Positions 36,816-45,372 are shown, counted from the stretch's first letter. The stretch is 56,798 nucleotides of DNA from Flavobacteriales bacterium (GCA_020435995.1 JAGQYO010000017.1:1-56798); one strand, 5' to 3'. Made by a program: numbers and translations. Notes: generated by a model from the letters alone, not told the origin.

Positions 36816-38156
36816 TTAACTTGTTGCCCCATCAGTTTTTTGAAATAGGTATTTCAGAAACAGGGTAACTAACCATAGGATACTGATGCCAAGAAGGGCC
36901 CCAGCAATGACAAATAGTATAAACCAACTGTATTGGGTATCCTGAAATTCGGAGAAGGAAAGGTCGCTACCGAAGTACTGCCAAATGCTTTTATTTACAC
37001 CAAGCCACACGAGGATTAACAAAAACACAAGCAAAGAAATGTTGAATAAGAAATGGCCCCAATGTGCCATAGCTTTTGAACCTGATGATGACGAGTTATA
37101 ATTGGTATAGAATACATGGCTTAAGGACGCAAACAGAATAGAGGTGTTAATTCCGATTGTGGTTCCCATAGAATGAGCTACCGTAAAGTGAGTTCCATGA
37201 GAATATAGGTTCAAGGCAGGAATTGATATGAGAAGTGCCAAAAAGAGATTCCCAAGAATCCAATAATCTGCAGAAATAAGAAAGCGCATGGCTAACACAT
37301 GTTTTAACTTTGAAGAATCCGATAGGCTTTTTTTCCAAGTGGTAATGATGTGTATAAGAATGATCCACTCAGTCATACTAATTAAGTAGGAAAGATAACG
37401 CACCCATTTAGCGATTGGCACAATGTAAATATGATGTGCCCAGCCAAACATTAGATTGGTTAGTCCTAGAAAATAGAAGAAAAAAGCTAATTTGCCTCTA
37501 CCAACACTTTCATCGCCTTTAATGCGAGCCATGAGGTAAATGGCAGTGCCATAAACCAGTAAATTCCAAGACCCAACAAAAGAGCCATACGATTTCCAAG
37601 TAACTGAAAAGTCTTTTAAATAATCCGTACGGAAGAAATCAAACAACCAAAAATGCGCTTCGCAAATATGAAAGGTCATAAAACAAATTCCGGTTCCCCA
37701 CATCCAGTAATACACAGGCCAATCTTTTACTGACCCTAGCATCGATTTGAAATAATTGATACCAAATAGCACCCATCCCAAAAGAATGGGAATGAGTAAA
37801 AAGGGAACAAACACAAAGTATTCTCTACCTCCGAAAAGGCCCAAACTATAGGTAATGTAAATACATATTCCTGTGATGAGGTACAATGCAAGATGTAACT
37901 TGCCTAGCCACGGCTGAAACAATTGTACTTTTTCTCTTTGTGAGAGATAGAAATAAATACCACCCGTCGCGGTTAAAACAATCCAAGAAACAGCAGAAGT
38001 AACGTGTAGGGGCCTCATTTGACTAAAGTCCAGCGTTCCTTTCAAAAAATCGTGAATAACATACTGCAATGCGGCAAAAAAACCGAACAACACAGTGGCT
38101 CCTAATGAAATAAGGCCTAGAGCTAAAAAATAATATGAAAAATGCCTGCCTTTCAT
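36816..38156 (-). CDS. norB: Nitric oxide reductase large subunit
   Basis: 446 aa from the ATG at 38156, which overlaps the norC stop as ATGA. About twelve membrane helices. The haem-copper oxidase fold is marked by RPLHVTSAVSW (low-spin haem side), MTFHICEAHFW (first Fe-B His plus Glu), FGWAHHIYIVP (the His pair) and SHGTHFTVAHSMGTTIGINT (haem ligands). The HGTHxTVAHxMGTTIGINT pattern is that of NorB rather than of CcoN. It reduces NO to N2O at the inner membrane with electrons from NorC. NO detoxification, rather than full denitrification, is possible, as no nitrite reductase is in view. Confidence 0.85.
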   Translation of the reverse strand: MKGRHFSYYFLALGLISLGATVLFGFFAALQYVIHDFLKGTLDFSQMRPLHVTSAVSWIVLTATGGIYFYLSQREKVQLFQPWLGKLHLALYLITGICIYITYSLGLFGGREYFVFVPFLLIPILLGWVLFGINYFKSMLGSVKDWPVYYWMWGTGICFMTFHICEAHFWLFDFFRTDYLKDFSVTWKSYGSFVGSWNLLVYGTAIYLMARIKGDESVGRGKLAFFFYFLGLTNLMFGWAHHIYIVPIAKWVRYLSYLISMTEWIILIHIITTWKKSLSDSSKLKHVLAMRFLISADYWILGNLFLALLISIPALNLYSHGTHFTVAHSMGTTIGINTSILFASLSHVFYTNYNSSSSGSKAMAHWGHFLFNISLLVFLLILVWLGVNKSIWQYFGSDLSFSEFQDTQYSWFILFVIAGALLGISILWLVTLFLKYLFQKTDGATS

Positions 38157-38581
38157 TTTTTTGTTTCTTCTGTTACCCAACCTGTGTTCTCAATTTTAGC
38201 GTTTAAATTGGGGTAAATTCCTGTTTGATCAACTTGTTCCAAGAAAGCAACAATGGCATCCTTTTCTTCTTCCGTAAAGTGAAATTGAGGCATCATTTTA
38301 ACGCCACTGTTCAAAAATGCTTTGATATAATTTGGCCCTTTTTTGGGGTCTGAATAAATGTTGGTAAGATCAGGGCCTAAATATCCTCCCAATCCGTAAA
38401 TTTGATGGCATGCAGCACAATTGTTTTGTTGCCACAAGTCTTGACCATAAATGGCTTTTGAATTTAATTCTTGATGGTTTTCAGTTGGAGTGCGGTACAA
38501 AACAAGAGAATATATGATAGTACTGAATATTAAAAAACTCAGTACAAAACGATATGTGTTGTTCGTTTTCAATGTTCGCAA
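38153..38581 (-). CDS. norC: Nitric oxide reductase cytochrome c subunit
   Basis: 142 aa. One N-terminal membrane anchor (about 11-29) and one c-type haem site CAACH in the NorC-specific setting QDLWQQNNCAACHQIYGLGG with YLGPDLTNIY; MMPQF supplies the likely distal Met. The start is TTG at 38581: no in-frame ATG or GTG exists before an upstream stop, so an unusual start codon must be used. It passes electrons to NorB, with which it overlaps by 4 bases. A palindrome of the Fnr type lies 75 bases upstream. Confidence 0.85.
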   Translation of the reverse strand: MRTLKTNNTYRFVLSFLIFSTIIYSLVLYRTPTENHQELNSKAIYGQDLWQQNNCAACHQIYGLGGYLGPDLTNIYSDPKKGPNYIKAFLNSGVKMMPQFHFTEEEKDAIVAFLEQVDQTGIYPNLNAKIENTGWVTEETKK

Positions 38582-38655
38582 AAATCTGTGCTTTGAATAG
38601 TGGGATAAATGACTTAAAACATAAAATACATTGAATTAATCTGCACTTAGTCTTA

Positions 38656-38677
38656 TTTAATGATATGGGTCATTAAA
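38656..38677. promoter_or_regulatory. FNR-type inverted repeat upstream of norC
   Basis: Arms TTTAATGA and TCATTAAA around the spacer TATGGG (8-bp arms). The core TGAT-ATGG-GTCA departs from TGAT-N4-ATCA at one base. A second palindrome, TATCATGATA (38690-38699), lies nearby. The region also precedes the divergent gene at 38763. Confidence 0.5.
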
Positions 38678-38762
38678 TGCCTTTTGCACTATCATGATAT
38701 TTGTTCATTCGTAAAGGATTTCATAATGTTGAGCGACTTAAGAAACTGCTATTTATTTTAGC

Positions 38763-39143
38763 ATGAGCATATTTAGCTACAATAGTAATCACAAAATTAT
38801 TACTGCGCTACTAGTTGTAGGATGGGCCGTCTTTCATTTTGTTGGAAACAAAGATGCTGAAAGAACATTTGAAAATGGCCAAGTACGAAGCAGGGGTGGT
38901 ACATTGAACGCTAAAAACCATGGACTTTGGATTTGGTATCATACCAACGGAACTAAAAAAATGCAAGGCCGATTTGAAAATGGAAAAAGACAGGGTGTGT
39001 GGACAAGTTGGAATTCGAAGGGAATAAAAATTTTAGAGTGCACCTATATAGACGATAGATTAGAAGGGGAATATATAACTTGGGATAATTCAGGAGAAAG
39101 GCAAAAAACGGTTGTTTATAAAAACGACAAAGAAATTCATTAG
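38763..39143 (+). CDS. MORN/YwqK-like repeat protein
   Basis: 126 aa. A hydrophobic N-terminus (about 12-29, ALLVVGWAVFHFVG) may be a membrane anchor. The rest has four MORN-like units: GLWIWYHTNGTKKMQGRFEN, GKRQGVWTSWNSKGIKILEC, LEGEYITWDNSGERQKTVVY and a shorter first one. Such repeats are common in YwqK-type proteins of Bacteroidota and have no settled function. It is divergent from norCB and shares the intergenic region with the Fnr-type palindrome, so co-regulation is possible. Confidence 0.6.
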   Translation: MSIFSYNSNHKIITALLVVGWAVFHFVGNKDAERTFENGQVRSRGGTLNAKNHGLWIWYHTNGTKKMQGRFENGKRQGVWTSWNSKGIKILECTYIDDRLEGEYITWDNSGERQKTVVYKNDKEIH

Positions 39144-39249
39144 ATAAAATTCTAAGTTGGGCCATTAAAGTTCGAAAATTGCGAATGGGTTCTTTTTGCC
39201 TCTTATTTTTGATGAATGAGAAATTCAATACCCAACTGAATGTATTAGC

Positions 39250-40302
39250 GTGGAAAGGTATACTCGACAAATAAAACTAAATGAAGTGGGTTTGACTGGG
39301 CAAGTAAAGTTGTCCAAGTCGAGGGTACTCATTGTGGGTGCTGGTGGCCTGGGTTGTCCGGTTGGTATTTATTTATCGGCCGCAGGAATAGGTCATATTT
39401 CACTTGTAGATCACGATATTATTTCTACATCCAACCTCAACCGTCAGGTACTTTTTGGGAAAGCTGATGTGGGGAAGCTAAAAGTGGAGGTTGCAAGACA
39501 AAAAATGTTGCTTCAAAATGATTCCATTGATGTAACAGCTATTCCTTATCGAATTGATTTACATAATGCTATGAAGCTGATCTCTGGTTCGGATTTGGTG
39601 ATCGATTGTACCGATAATTTACCAACAAGATATTTATTGAGCGATGCATGCGAATTAGCCAATAAGCCGTTGGTATTTGGTGGAATACATAAGTTTCAAA
39701 TTCAGATGTCAGTATTAAATCACACGCAGCGAATATCATACAGGGATATTAACCCTTACGACGATCAAAAAGACCGTCCGCTATCATGTAATGAAGTGGG
39801 AGTACTTGGGCCAGTTGCAGGTATTTTGGGAACTTTACAGGCAAATGAAGCGATAAAAGTACTTCTGGGTTTAAAAGGGGTGCTTGATGGAAAAATGTAT
39901 GTGTTTAATACCCTAAACCTAACGGGCAATTTGTTTTCATTAAAAAGAACAAGTGCTCATATAAAGGTCATAGAGGTACGGCCAGAATACGATTTTTTGT
40001 GCTCGACACAAGCTTTGGAGATAAGCGTAGAGGAATTGCTTGACCTTACAGACTTTGATTTAGTGGACATTAGAGACCGAAGTGAGACACCTGATTCGTT
40101 GATCACATGCACTTCTGAACCTGATATGGCAAAATCAAAATTGGTGCTTATGTGTCAAAAAGGCCAAAGGAGCCTAAAGGCGATAAATGAGTTTAAGATA
40201 AAATACCCCAAAAAGGAGATTTATTCCCTGAAAGGAGGAGTTCTTGCGCTGAACGAGAGGGTTGTGCAAAAACAAGTTGAAACGGGGTTATTAAAAAATT
40301 AG
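39250..40302 (+). CDS. moeB: MoeB/ThiF-type adenylyltransferase with C-terminal rhodanese domain
   Basis: 350 aa, GTG start. The E1-like domain (1-235) has YTRQIKLNEVGLTGQVKLSK, the ATP-binding GAGGLGCPVGIYLSAAG, SNLNRQVLF with the catalytic Arg, and DCTDNLPTRYLLSDAC. It adenylates the C-terminus of MoaD or ThiS-like carriers. Residues about 255-345 form a rhodanese domain with CQKGQRS as active loop, which could supply sulfur. The CxxC zinc pairs of typical MoeB are not evident (one Cys in LSCNEVGVLGP). It starts a molybdenum cofactor operon with moaE 3 bases downstream, which favours the MoeB role over ThiF. Confidence 0.8.
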   Translation: MERYTRQIKLNEVGLTGQVKLSKSRVLIVGAGGLGCPVGIYLSAAGIGHISLVDHDIISTSNLNRQVLFGKADVGKLKVEVARQKMLLQNDSIDVTAIPYRIDLHNAMKLISGSDLVIDCTDNLPTRYLLSDACELANKPLVFGGIHKFQIQMSVLNHTQRISYRDINPYDDQKDRPLSCNEVGVLGPVAGILGTLQANEAIKVLLGLKGVLDGKMYVFNTLNLTGNLFSLKRTSAHIKVIEVRPEYDFLCSTQALEISVEELLDLTDFDLVDIRDRSETPDSLITCTSEPDMAKSKLVLMCQKGQRSLKAINEFKIKYPKKEIYSLKGGVLALNERVVQKQVETGLLKN

Positions 40303-40305
40303 AAT

Positions 40306-40755
40306 ATGGAAACGAATAAAAGAAAGCCTAAATCAGTTTTTAGAGAAGGAGCCATTTCAGCGGAGTCAATTGGCGTTTCGATTGGAAATCACCAAACAAA
40401 AACAACAATAGGGGCGCACAGTATATTTCTAGGGCAGGTAAGAGCCGATGAAATTAACGGAAAGCAAGTAGCAGCAATAGAGTATACTGCCAACGTAGAA
40501 ATGGCGGAGGGCGAAATCTTTAAAATAAGAGAGGCAGCTTTTGAGAAGTTTGATTTGACTTGTATGCACATCTATCACAGCTTAGGTATGGTAAAAGTTG
40601 GAGAAATCTGTTTGTTTGTATTTACATCATCAAAACACAGGGCAGAGGCGCAGCGTGCAACAGACTATATCGTTGAAGAAATTAAGAAAAAGGCGCCAAT
40701 TTTTGGAAAAGAGTTATTTGAGGACGAAAGTCATCAATGGAAAGTAAACCGATGA
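40306..40755 (+). CDS. moaE: Molybdopterin synthase catalytic subunit
   Basis: 149 aa. It converts precursor Z (cPMP) to molybdopterin with the sulfur carrier MoaD. Seen: GAHSIFLGQVRADEING (cofactor-binding Arg), AIEYTANVEMAEGEIFKIRE, HSLGMVKVGEICLFVFTSSKHRAEA with the conserved HR pair, and the closing KKKAPIFGKELFED containing the catalytic Lys. Length agrees with the family. moaD and moaA are not in the window. It supplies cofactor for NarG, encoded 6 kb away. Confidence 0.9.
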   Translation: METNKRKPKSVFREGAISAESIGVSIGNHQTKTTIGAHSIFLGQVRADEINGKQVAAIEYTANVEMAEGEIFKIREAAFEKFDLTCMHIYHSLGMVKVGEICLFVFTSSKHRAEAQRATDYIVEEIKKKAPIFGKELFEDESHQWKVNR

Positions 40756-40786
40756 AATATTAATATTGCCTCTAGGCATCAAAGTT

Positions 40787-41695
40787 ATGGTAGACATTAC
40801 ACACAAACACAACACACTTCGTATCGCGATAGCGCAAGCCACCGTTTCGGTTTCAAAACAAGAGACCATTGACGCTATAATAAACAAAACGGTTCCAAAG
40901 GGTGATGTATTTGAAATGGCCAAAGCCGCTGGCTTGTTAGGGGTTAAAAAAACACCTGATCTTTTGCCAGACTGCCATCCACTTCCTATAGAATACACAG
41001 GTATTTCTTATCAAATAGAAGGATTGCAAATAAATATTACGATTGAAGTAAAAACCATTTATAAAACTGGGGTAGAAGTGGAGGCCATGCACGGAGCTTC
41101 AGTTGTTGCACTTACCATGTACGATATGCTCAAGCCTATTGACAAGGGTATTGAGATCAACAACATTCGACTCTTGGAAAAGAAAGGAGGAAAATCAGAT
41201 TGGAAAGATCGTTTTCGGAAAGATTTAACGGCGGCGGTTGTCGTGTGTAGCGATACCATTAGTGCGGGGCAAAAAGAAGATAGAGCAGGGAAAGCAATTA
41301 TTGCTAAGTTGACATCTTGCGACGTAAAAACGGAAAGCTATGTTGTAATTCCTGACGAAATTGCGAGCGTGCAAGAAAAGCTCAATGATTTTAAAAATAA
41401 AGTAAACCTGGTCATTTTTACGGGAGGCACAGGACTATCTCCAAGAGATATTACACCAGAGGCCATCTTACCTCTATTGGATAGAGAAATGGCTGGAGTA
41501 ATGGAAGCAGCAAGGGCTTATGGTCAAGATAGAACACCACTATCTATGCTCTCAAGGGGGGTGGCTGGCGTTGCTGGCAAAACCCTGGTCCTCACTTTGC
41601 CAGGTTCTACCAAAGGTGCGTCAGAAACTATGGATGCACTTTTCCCTTCGTTGCTTCACGTGTTTAAAATAATGGGTGGAGGAAGGCACGATTAA
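40787..41695 (+). CDS. moaC: Fused MoaC - MogA/MoaB protein
   Basis: 302 aa from the ATG at 40787 (MVDITHKHNTLRIAIAQATV, the MoaC N-terminus); the frame is open to a TTG seven codons earlier. Residues 1-145 are MoaC (cPMP synthase second step), with DLLPDCHPLPI, GVEVEAMHGASVVALTMYDM and the closing KKGGKS. Residues 155-302 are MogA/MoaB (molybdopterin adenylation), with AAVVVCSDTISAGQKEDRAG, FTGGTGLSPRDITPEA and LPGSTKGASETMDALFP. Fusing these two non-consecutive steps is known from some bacteria but uncommon. Its stop lies one base from the convergent peroxidase gene. Confidence 0.9.
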   Translation: MVDITHKHNTLRIAIAQATVSVSKQETIDAIINKTVPKGDVFEMAKAAGLLGVKKTPDLLPDCHPLPIEYTGISYQIEGLQINITIEVKTIYKTGVEVEAMHGASVVALTMYDMLKPIDKGIEINNIRLLEKKGGKSDWKDRFRKDLTAAVVVCSDTISAGQKEDRAGKAIIAKLTSCDVKTESYVVIPDEIASVQEKLNDFKNKVNLVIFTGGTGLSPRDITPEAILPLLDREMAGVMEAARAYGQDRTPLSMLSRGVAGVAGKTLVLTLPGSTKGASETMDALFPSLLHVFKIMGGGRHD

Positions 41696-41696
41696 C

Positions 41697-42791
41697 TTAG
41701 GGCTTGGCTAACTCAGGGTTTGAAATAAACTCTGTGTCAGTTAAGGTTTTTAAGTAAGCCACTAAGGCCTCCTTTTGAAACGAAGATAGTTTCAAGCCAT
41801 TTACTCGGTTTCCTTTTTTTAGCAAAGGATCTAAGGAGGCACTTTTTTTTACGCCAGAATCATAGTGTTCAACTACTTCTTCGAGGGTATTAAACCTGTT
41901 GTCGTGCATGTAGGGAGCAGTAAGAGCAATATTTCGAAGGGTGGGAGATTTGAATGCTCCTTTGTCGCTTTCTACTTGTGTAATTAAATATCGACCTAGG
42001 TTTGGCCCCGAAAAGGTGCTGTCCAATCCAATATTGTGAAAGGCGTTGTCTGTCATGAGCGGGTAACCATGACAATGAAAACAATCTCCAGTTTCCGAAT
42101 TGAACAAGTCATATCCAACTCTTTCGAGGTTGGTAAAAGTTCTCCTTTTTTGTAAATACAAATCGAATTTTGAATTTCCTGAAATAAGAGTAGTAAAAAA
42201 TTGCGCCAAGGCAAAGGCAGTGCGTCGCGAGTTAATTTCAGTACTTCCAAAGGCGTTATTATATAATTTTTGATACTCTGAAGAGGCAGCCAAAACCTTC
42301 ATATCGCTTTTAAAAAAATCATCAACTTCGAATGCCATGATATCCTCAAGTCTGCCTTCAATCTTCCCATTCCACAAAAACTTAGAATTCCAAGCTAAAT
42401 TGACATGTGGCAATATGGCTACAGGCCCTCCGGAAACAGTGAAAGAGGTTTTTTGATCATGGCATCCCGAGCATGACATACCCGACAAGGGTCCGCCCTG
42501 AGACAAAAGTGGGTCGTAATACAACTTTCGGCCAAGTGCTATACCTTCAACTGTTAGGGGATTTTCGGGGTGAGCGCTCAGTGCAGGAAAACCAACTGGA
42601 ATCTTGACTTGGTAGGGTGTGGGTCCGTTGGTCTTACTCGAGTCGTTTGGCCCTTGGTTAATACCATTATTAGTTCCGTTGGAATTGGGAGTTTCAGGCA
42701 CTACATTTTGTTCCTTTTTGCAGCCCCAGAGGCTAATTCCGATTATGGCCACCAGTACGATAGAACCAACCCATGTGCTGTTAATTCTCAT
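41697..42791 (-). CDS. Di-haem cytochrome c peroxidase / MauG family lipoprotein (MbnH-like)
   Basis: 364 aa from the ATG at 42791 (an in-frame ATG twelve codons upstream is also possible). A lipoprotein signal ends in LWGC (Cys24). Two haem c sites: CSGCH (107-111) and CFHCH (237-241), in the CCP/MauG layout with LGRKLYYDPLLSQGG before the first and APYMHDNRFNTLEEVVEHYD near the end. It overlaps the MbnP-like gene by 11 bases. In the known pair, MbnH oxidises a tryptophan of MbnP to kynurenine, which then binds copper; ordinary H2O2 peroxidase activity is the alternative. An Fnr-type site ahead of the pair suggests low-oxygen expression. Confidence 0.85.
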   Translation of the reverse strand: MRINSTWVGSIVLVAIIGISLWGCKKEQNVVPETPNSNGTNNGINQGPNDSSKTNGPTPYQVKIPVGFPALSAHPENPLTVEGIALGRKLYYDPLLSQGGPLSGMSCSGCHDQKTSFTVSGGPVAILPHVNLAWNSKFLWNGKIEGRLEDIMAFEVDDFFKSDMKVLAASSEYQKLYNNAFGSTEINSRRTAFALAQFFTTLISGNSKFDLYLQKRRTFTNLERVGYDLFNSETGDCFHCHGYPLMTDNAFHNIGLDSTFSGPNLGRYLITQVESDKGAFKSPTLRNIALTAPYMHDNRFNTLEEVVEHYDSGVKKSASLDPLLKKGNRVNGLKLSSFQKEALVAYLKTLTDTEFISNPELAKP

Positions 42792-43533
42792 CAAAATACT
42801 CTTTAAGTGTGAAGACATTAACACCATTGGCGGTGAGTTTTTTCATGTTTTCTTCAACGGCCATACTGTAGTTTCCATCGATTTCGAAATCATAAAGTTG
42901 CGGAGAATTAAACCATTCATTCAAATTCATGTTGAGGACAAACACCCTATCCTGGTTATTGAGCTGAAACACAGGGTTCAACTTCACTTTAAATTGATAG
43001 CCATTTTCTCCAAGGTGCATGGCGTATCCTGACAACGTATTATCTGGCAATCGATAATGCCCCTCAAACTTCATAAAATGGTAACCTCCGCCCAGCTGTT
43101 CAGGCCAAATCATTTGTAAATGTTCATAGGTGTTTGAAATAAGGTCGTGCTCATTAATGGCTGGAACAAGACCGAATGTAAACTCTATTGAAGAAACAGC
43201 CTCTAGGTTGTTTAATTCGAAGTTGAATTTACTGGGGAATTTAGCATCCACATAGATATATTCTGCCAAATGAATCTTTTTTCCGGAAGTTGATATTAGA
43301 TAGACATCGGAGATGAAATACTCAAGTTTGGTTACACTAATCACGTACTTTTCGATACATGGAAATTTAAGGGTATTAAATTCCAAAGGCTCACCATCGA
43401 GGTGGTGCTCCATCAACAAGGTGAGGGTAATAGGTGCTTGCTTATTGAAGGAATCTTTGGTGCAAGAAGCAAATCCCAAAACCAAAACCAATGTGATAAC
43501 AACACCTTTAATAAAGCGAACGAGCTCTCTCAT
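42781..43533 (-). CDS. MbnP family lipoprotein
   Basis: 250 aa from the ATG at 43533, chosen because the lipoprotein signal (ITLVLVLGFASC, Cys24) then starts normally; an ATG eleven codons upstream is also in frame. The mature part has the MbnP pattern: TLLMEHHLDGEPLEFNTLKF, VTKLEYFISDVYLIS and the hallmark MIWPEQLGGGYHFMKFEGHY (Trp143), ending in a helical tail. Usual members have WxWQ; here the second Trp is replaced by Glu. MbnP proteins bind copper, in the studied case through a kynurenine made by MbnH. No methanobactin gene is visible. An Fnr-type palindrome is centred 57 bases upstream. Confidence 0.75.
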   Translation of the reverse strand: MRELVRFIKGVVITLVLVLGFASCTKDSFNKQAPITLTLLMEHHLDGEPLEFNTLKFPCIEKYVISVTKLEYFISDVYLISTSGKKIHLAEYIYVDAKFPSKFNFELNNLEAVSSIEFTFGLVPAINEHDLISNTYEHLQMIWPEQLGGGYHFMKFEGHYRLPDNTLSGYAMHLGENGYQFKVKLNPVFQLNNQDRVFVLNMNLNEWFNSPQLYDFEIDGNYSMAVEENMKKLTANGVNVFTLKEYFDEN

Positions 43534-43584
43534 TTTATAACTTCTTATTGATACAATTTTAGGCATTAGAAAAATTGAAATCGC

Positions 43585-43596
43585 TGATTTGAATCA
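43585..43596. promoter_or_regulatory. FNR-type palindrome upstream of the MbnP/MbnH pair
   Basis: TGATTTGAATCA, with the core TGAT-N4-ATCA. A -7-like TAAAATTG (minus strand, 43554-43561) would put the site about 43 bases before the transcription start, the usual place for direct activation. Confidence 0.55.
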
Positions 43597-43615
43597 TAGC
43601 TGGCGAATAGAAATG

Positions 43616-43649
43616 AAAAAGGCGCCCGAGTTATGAGTAGGCGCCTTTT
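43616..43649 (-). terminator. Terminator after narI
   Basis: AAAAGGCGCC, a 13-base loop and GGCGCCTTTT form a GC-rich 10-bp stem with A/T flanks, able to work on both strands. It separates the nar operon from the MbnP/MbnH pair. Confidence 0.8.
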
Positions 43650-43692
43650 CACTTGAAAAAAAACAAATCGTTACTTTTAAATAGGCTCGGTA

Positions 43693-44658
43693 TTAATGGT
43701 TTTTAATCTCTTTTCCGAACGTATGTCGGGTAGAATTTCGGATAATTTTACGGTTGTAATTCCACAGTACCAATTGGTAGTTTCTCCAAATATAGTCGAT
43801 AGGTGCAACCAAAAAGTGCATAAATCGGGTAAATGGAATAATGGCGATAATGAAGAATGCCGAAATGATATGAATTTGTACAAACCAAGGCATTGCCGTA
43901 ACAGCAGCTATATCAGGATTGAATGCAAACACCGAACGCAAGTAGGGCGTCATAGAACTAGCAAACCAAGTTGAGCCCCATCGCGCAAATAGTGCGATAC
44001 CCATACCACTCGTAATTTGCGTTAACAAAACTACATACACCATCATGTCCATTTTATTGGTAACCATAATAATTCGTTTGGTGCTAAGCCTTCTGTAAAT
44101 GAGAATACACAACCCGTAAAGAGCTGAAAGTGCAAAAACAAAGGAGCTGATTTCTAGAATAAGCAAGCGGATAGGCTCACCGTTCCAAGCAATAAGTGAT
44201 TTGGGAAACAAAAACGCAATTAAATGGCCAAAGAATATCACCAAAAGGCCCCAGTGAAATGGCTGCGATCCCCAAAACAATTTCTTGCCTTCCAAAAACT
44301 GAGAAGAAAGGGAAGATACTTTAAAGCCTGTATTGCGATAGCGATAAATACTACCTATAATAAATATTGCAAAAGCAACGTACGGGAATGCCGCGAAGAA
44401 TAAGGTATTTAACATACCTACGCCACCCTCGAGACCTACCTTGATAAGGTAAATTGCAAAGCCTGTAATGGCAAGCAAAATCCAAAACGTAAAGGAAAAG
44501 TCCTTTTTTGGCTCTTCCATCACCCCAAATTCATTTTTTAGTTTTTGAGCTCTGAAGTAATAAAATGCAGCCGCAATAACTGCGAAAATGACGAATCCTA
44601 CTAAGGAGTACAATAAAGCTCCATTCAATGCTATAAGTAATGTATTTAAAAGTATCAT
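43693..44658 (-). CDS. narI: Respiratory nitrate reductase gamma subunit with N-terminal extension
   Basis: 321 aa, against about 225 in E. coli. The NarI core starts near residue 82. Haem b ligands appear as FHWGLLVIFFGH (His135, His145) and IHIISAFFIIAIIPFTRFMHFL (a His pair near 270 and 288). It takes electrons from quinol at the membrane and passes them to NarH. The first 80 residues add two membrane helices (about 10-33 and 55-73) not found in E. coli NarI; they might bind another subunit such as the cytochrome c. Its start overlaps the narJ stop by 4 bases. Confidence 0.9.
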   Translation of the reverse strand: MILLNTLLIALNGALLYSLVGFVIFAVIAAAFYYFRAQKLKNEFGVMEEPKKDFSFTFWILLAITGFAIYLIKVGLEGGVGMLNTLFFAAFPYVAFAIFIIGSIYRYRNTGFKVSSLSSQFLEGKKLFWGSQPFHWGLLVIFFGHLIAFLFPKSLIAWNGEPIRLLILEISSFVFALSALYGLCILIYRRLSTKRIIMVTNKMDMMVYVVLLTQITSGMGIALFARWGSTWFASSMTPYLRSVFAFNPDIAAVTAMPWFVQIHIISAFFIIAIIPFTRFMHFLVAPIDYIWRNYQLVLWNYNRKIIRNSTRHTFGKEIKNH

Positions 44659-45371
44659 GATTTTATTTTTTTCGAATCTGGTGAATCAATTGTTTTTTCT
44701 CCTAAGTCACAAGTGTTGCAATTGGTGATAAATGAATCGCTTGCGGGTGGGGCATATTCAATATCGGGGTAAGAGATAGCCTCAAAATCCGTTTGAATTA
44801 CATGCAATAAAGCGTTGAGTGCTTTTTGATAAATATTACCTCCATCCAAGTTTTCGAGGATAATAGCTTTATGCTTGCGCTTCATGATGCGCTTTCTGAT
44901 TTCAATTCGCGAAGCTTCAAATTCTTCCAGCATTTTCTTAATTGCTGGGACAAGAACCAAAACCGCAAGCTGATTTCTGAATTCGTCATCATCAGTCATG
45001 TTAATTAAGGTGAGCACGTGAGGCAAATTATCAGGAAGTTCATCGCCACAATCGTTGCTCACCTTACGTTGTTCATTCTTCATTTGAACTAGAAAAGCAC
45101 CCCTTTTATAGTCCTCTCCAAATAGAACATAGCCAAGATCTAAGAAGCAAATCGCTTGAATGTGAAAGGTTTTATTAAAAATTTCTTCCACTTCATATAA
45201 GGATTTTCTATCGATTAACTCAATAAATGAATCCATTTCGCGTGCAGCTTGGGGATAGTTATATTTCAAAAAATCCCAAACTTCATGCATCTCTTCTTTG
45301 TATCCCACGTCGGGATACTTGAATATTTTGCCCAATAGAGGGTAATGATCGTATGTAATTGTCTCTACCAT
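44655..45371 (-). CDS. narJ: Nitrate reductase assembly chaperone
   Basis: 238 aa, all-helical TorD/NarJ-like pattern: YPLLGKIFKYPDVGYKEEMH, SLYEVEEIFNKTFHIQAICFLDLGYVLFGE (split by linker), RGAFLVQMKNEQ, and ELPDNLPHVLTLINMTDDDE, a motif typical of NarJ. It binds apo-NarG and guides insertion of the molybdenum cofactor and assembly with NarI. It sits in the conserved GHJI order, 1 base after narH and overlapping narI. Confidence 0.88.
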   Translation of the reverse strand: MVETITYDHYPLLGKIFKYPDVGYKEEMHEVWDFLKYNYPQAAREMDSFIELIDRKSLYEVEEIFNKTFHIQAICFLDLGYVLFGEDYKRGAFLVQMKNEQRKVSNDCGDELPDNLPHVLTLINMTDDDEFRNQLAVLVLVPAIKKMLEEFEASRIEIRKRIMKRKHKAIILENLDGGNIYQKALNALLHVIQTDFEAISYPDIEYAPPASDSFITNCNTCDLGEKTIDSPDSKKIKS

Positions 45372-45372
45372 T

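Noticed and set aside
36816-38156. cbb3-type oxidase subunit I as the identity of the gene
   Set aside because: The HGTHxTVAHxMG motif and the NorC-type partner point to nitric oxide reductase; no CcoO or CcoP gene is present.
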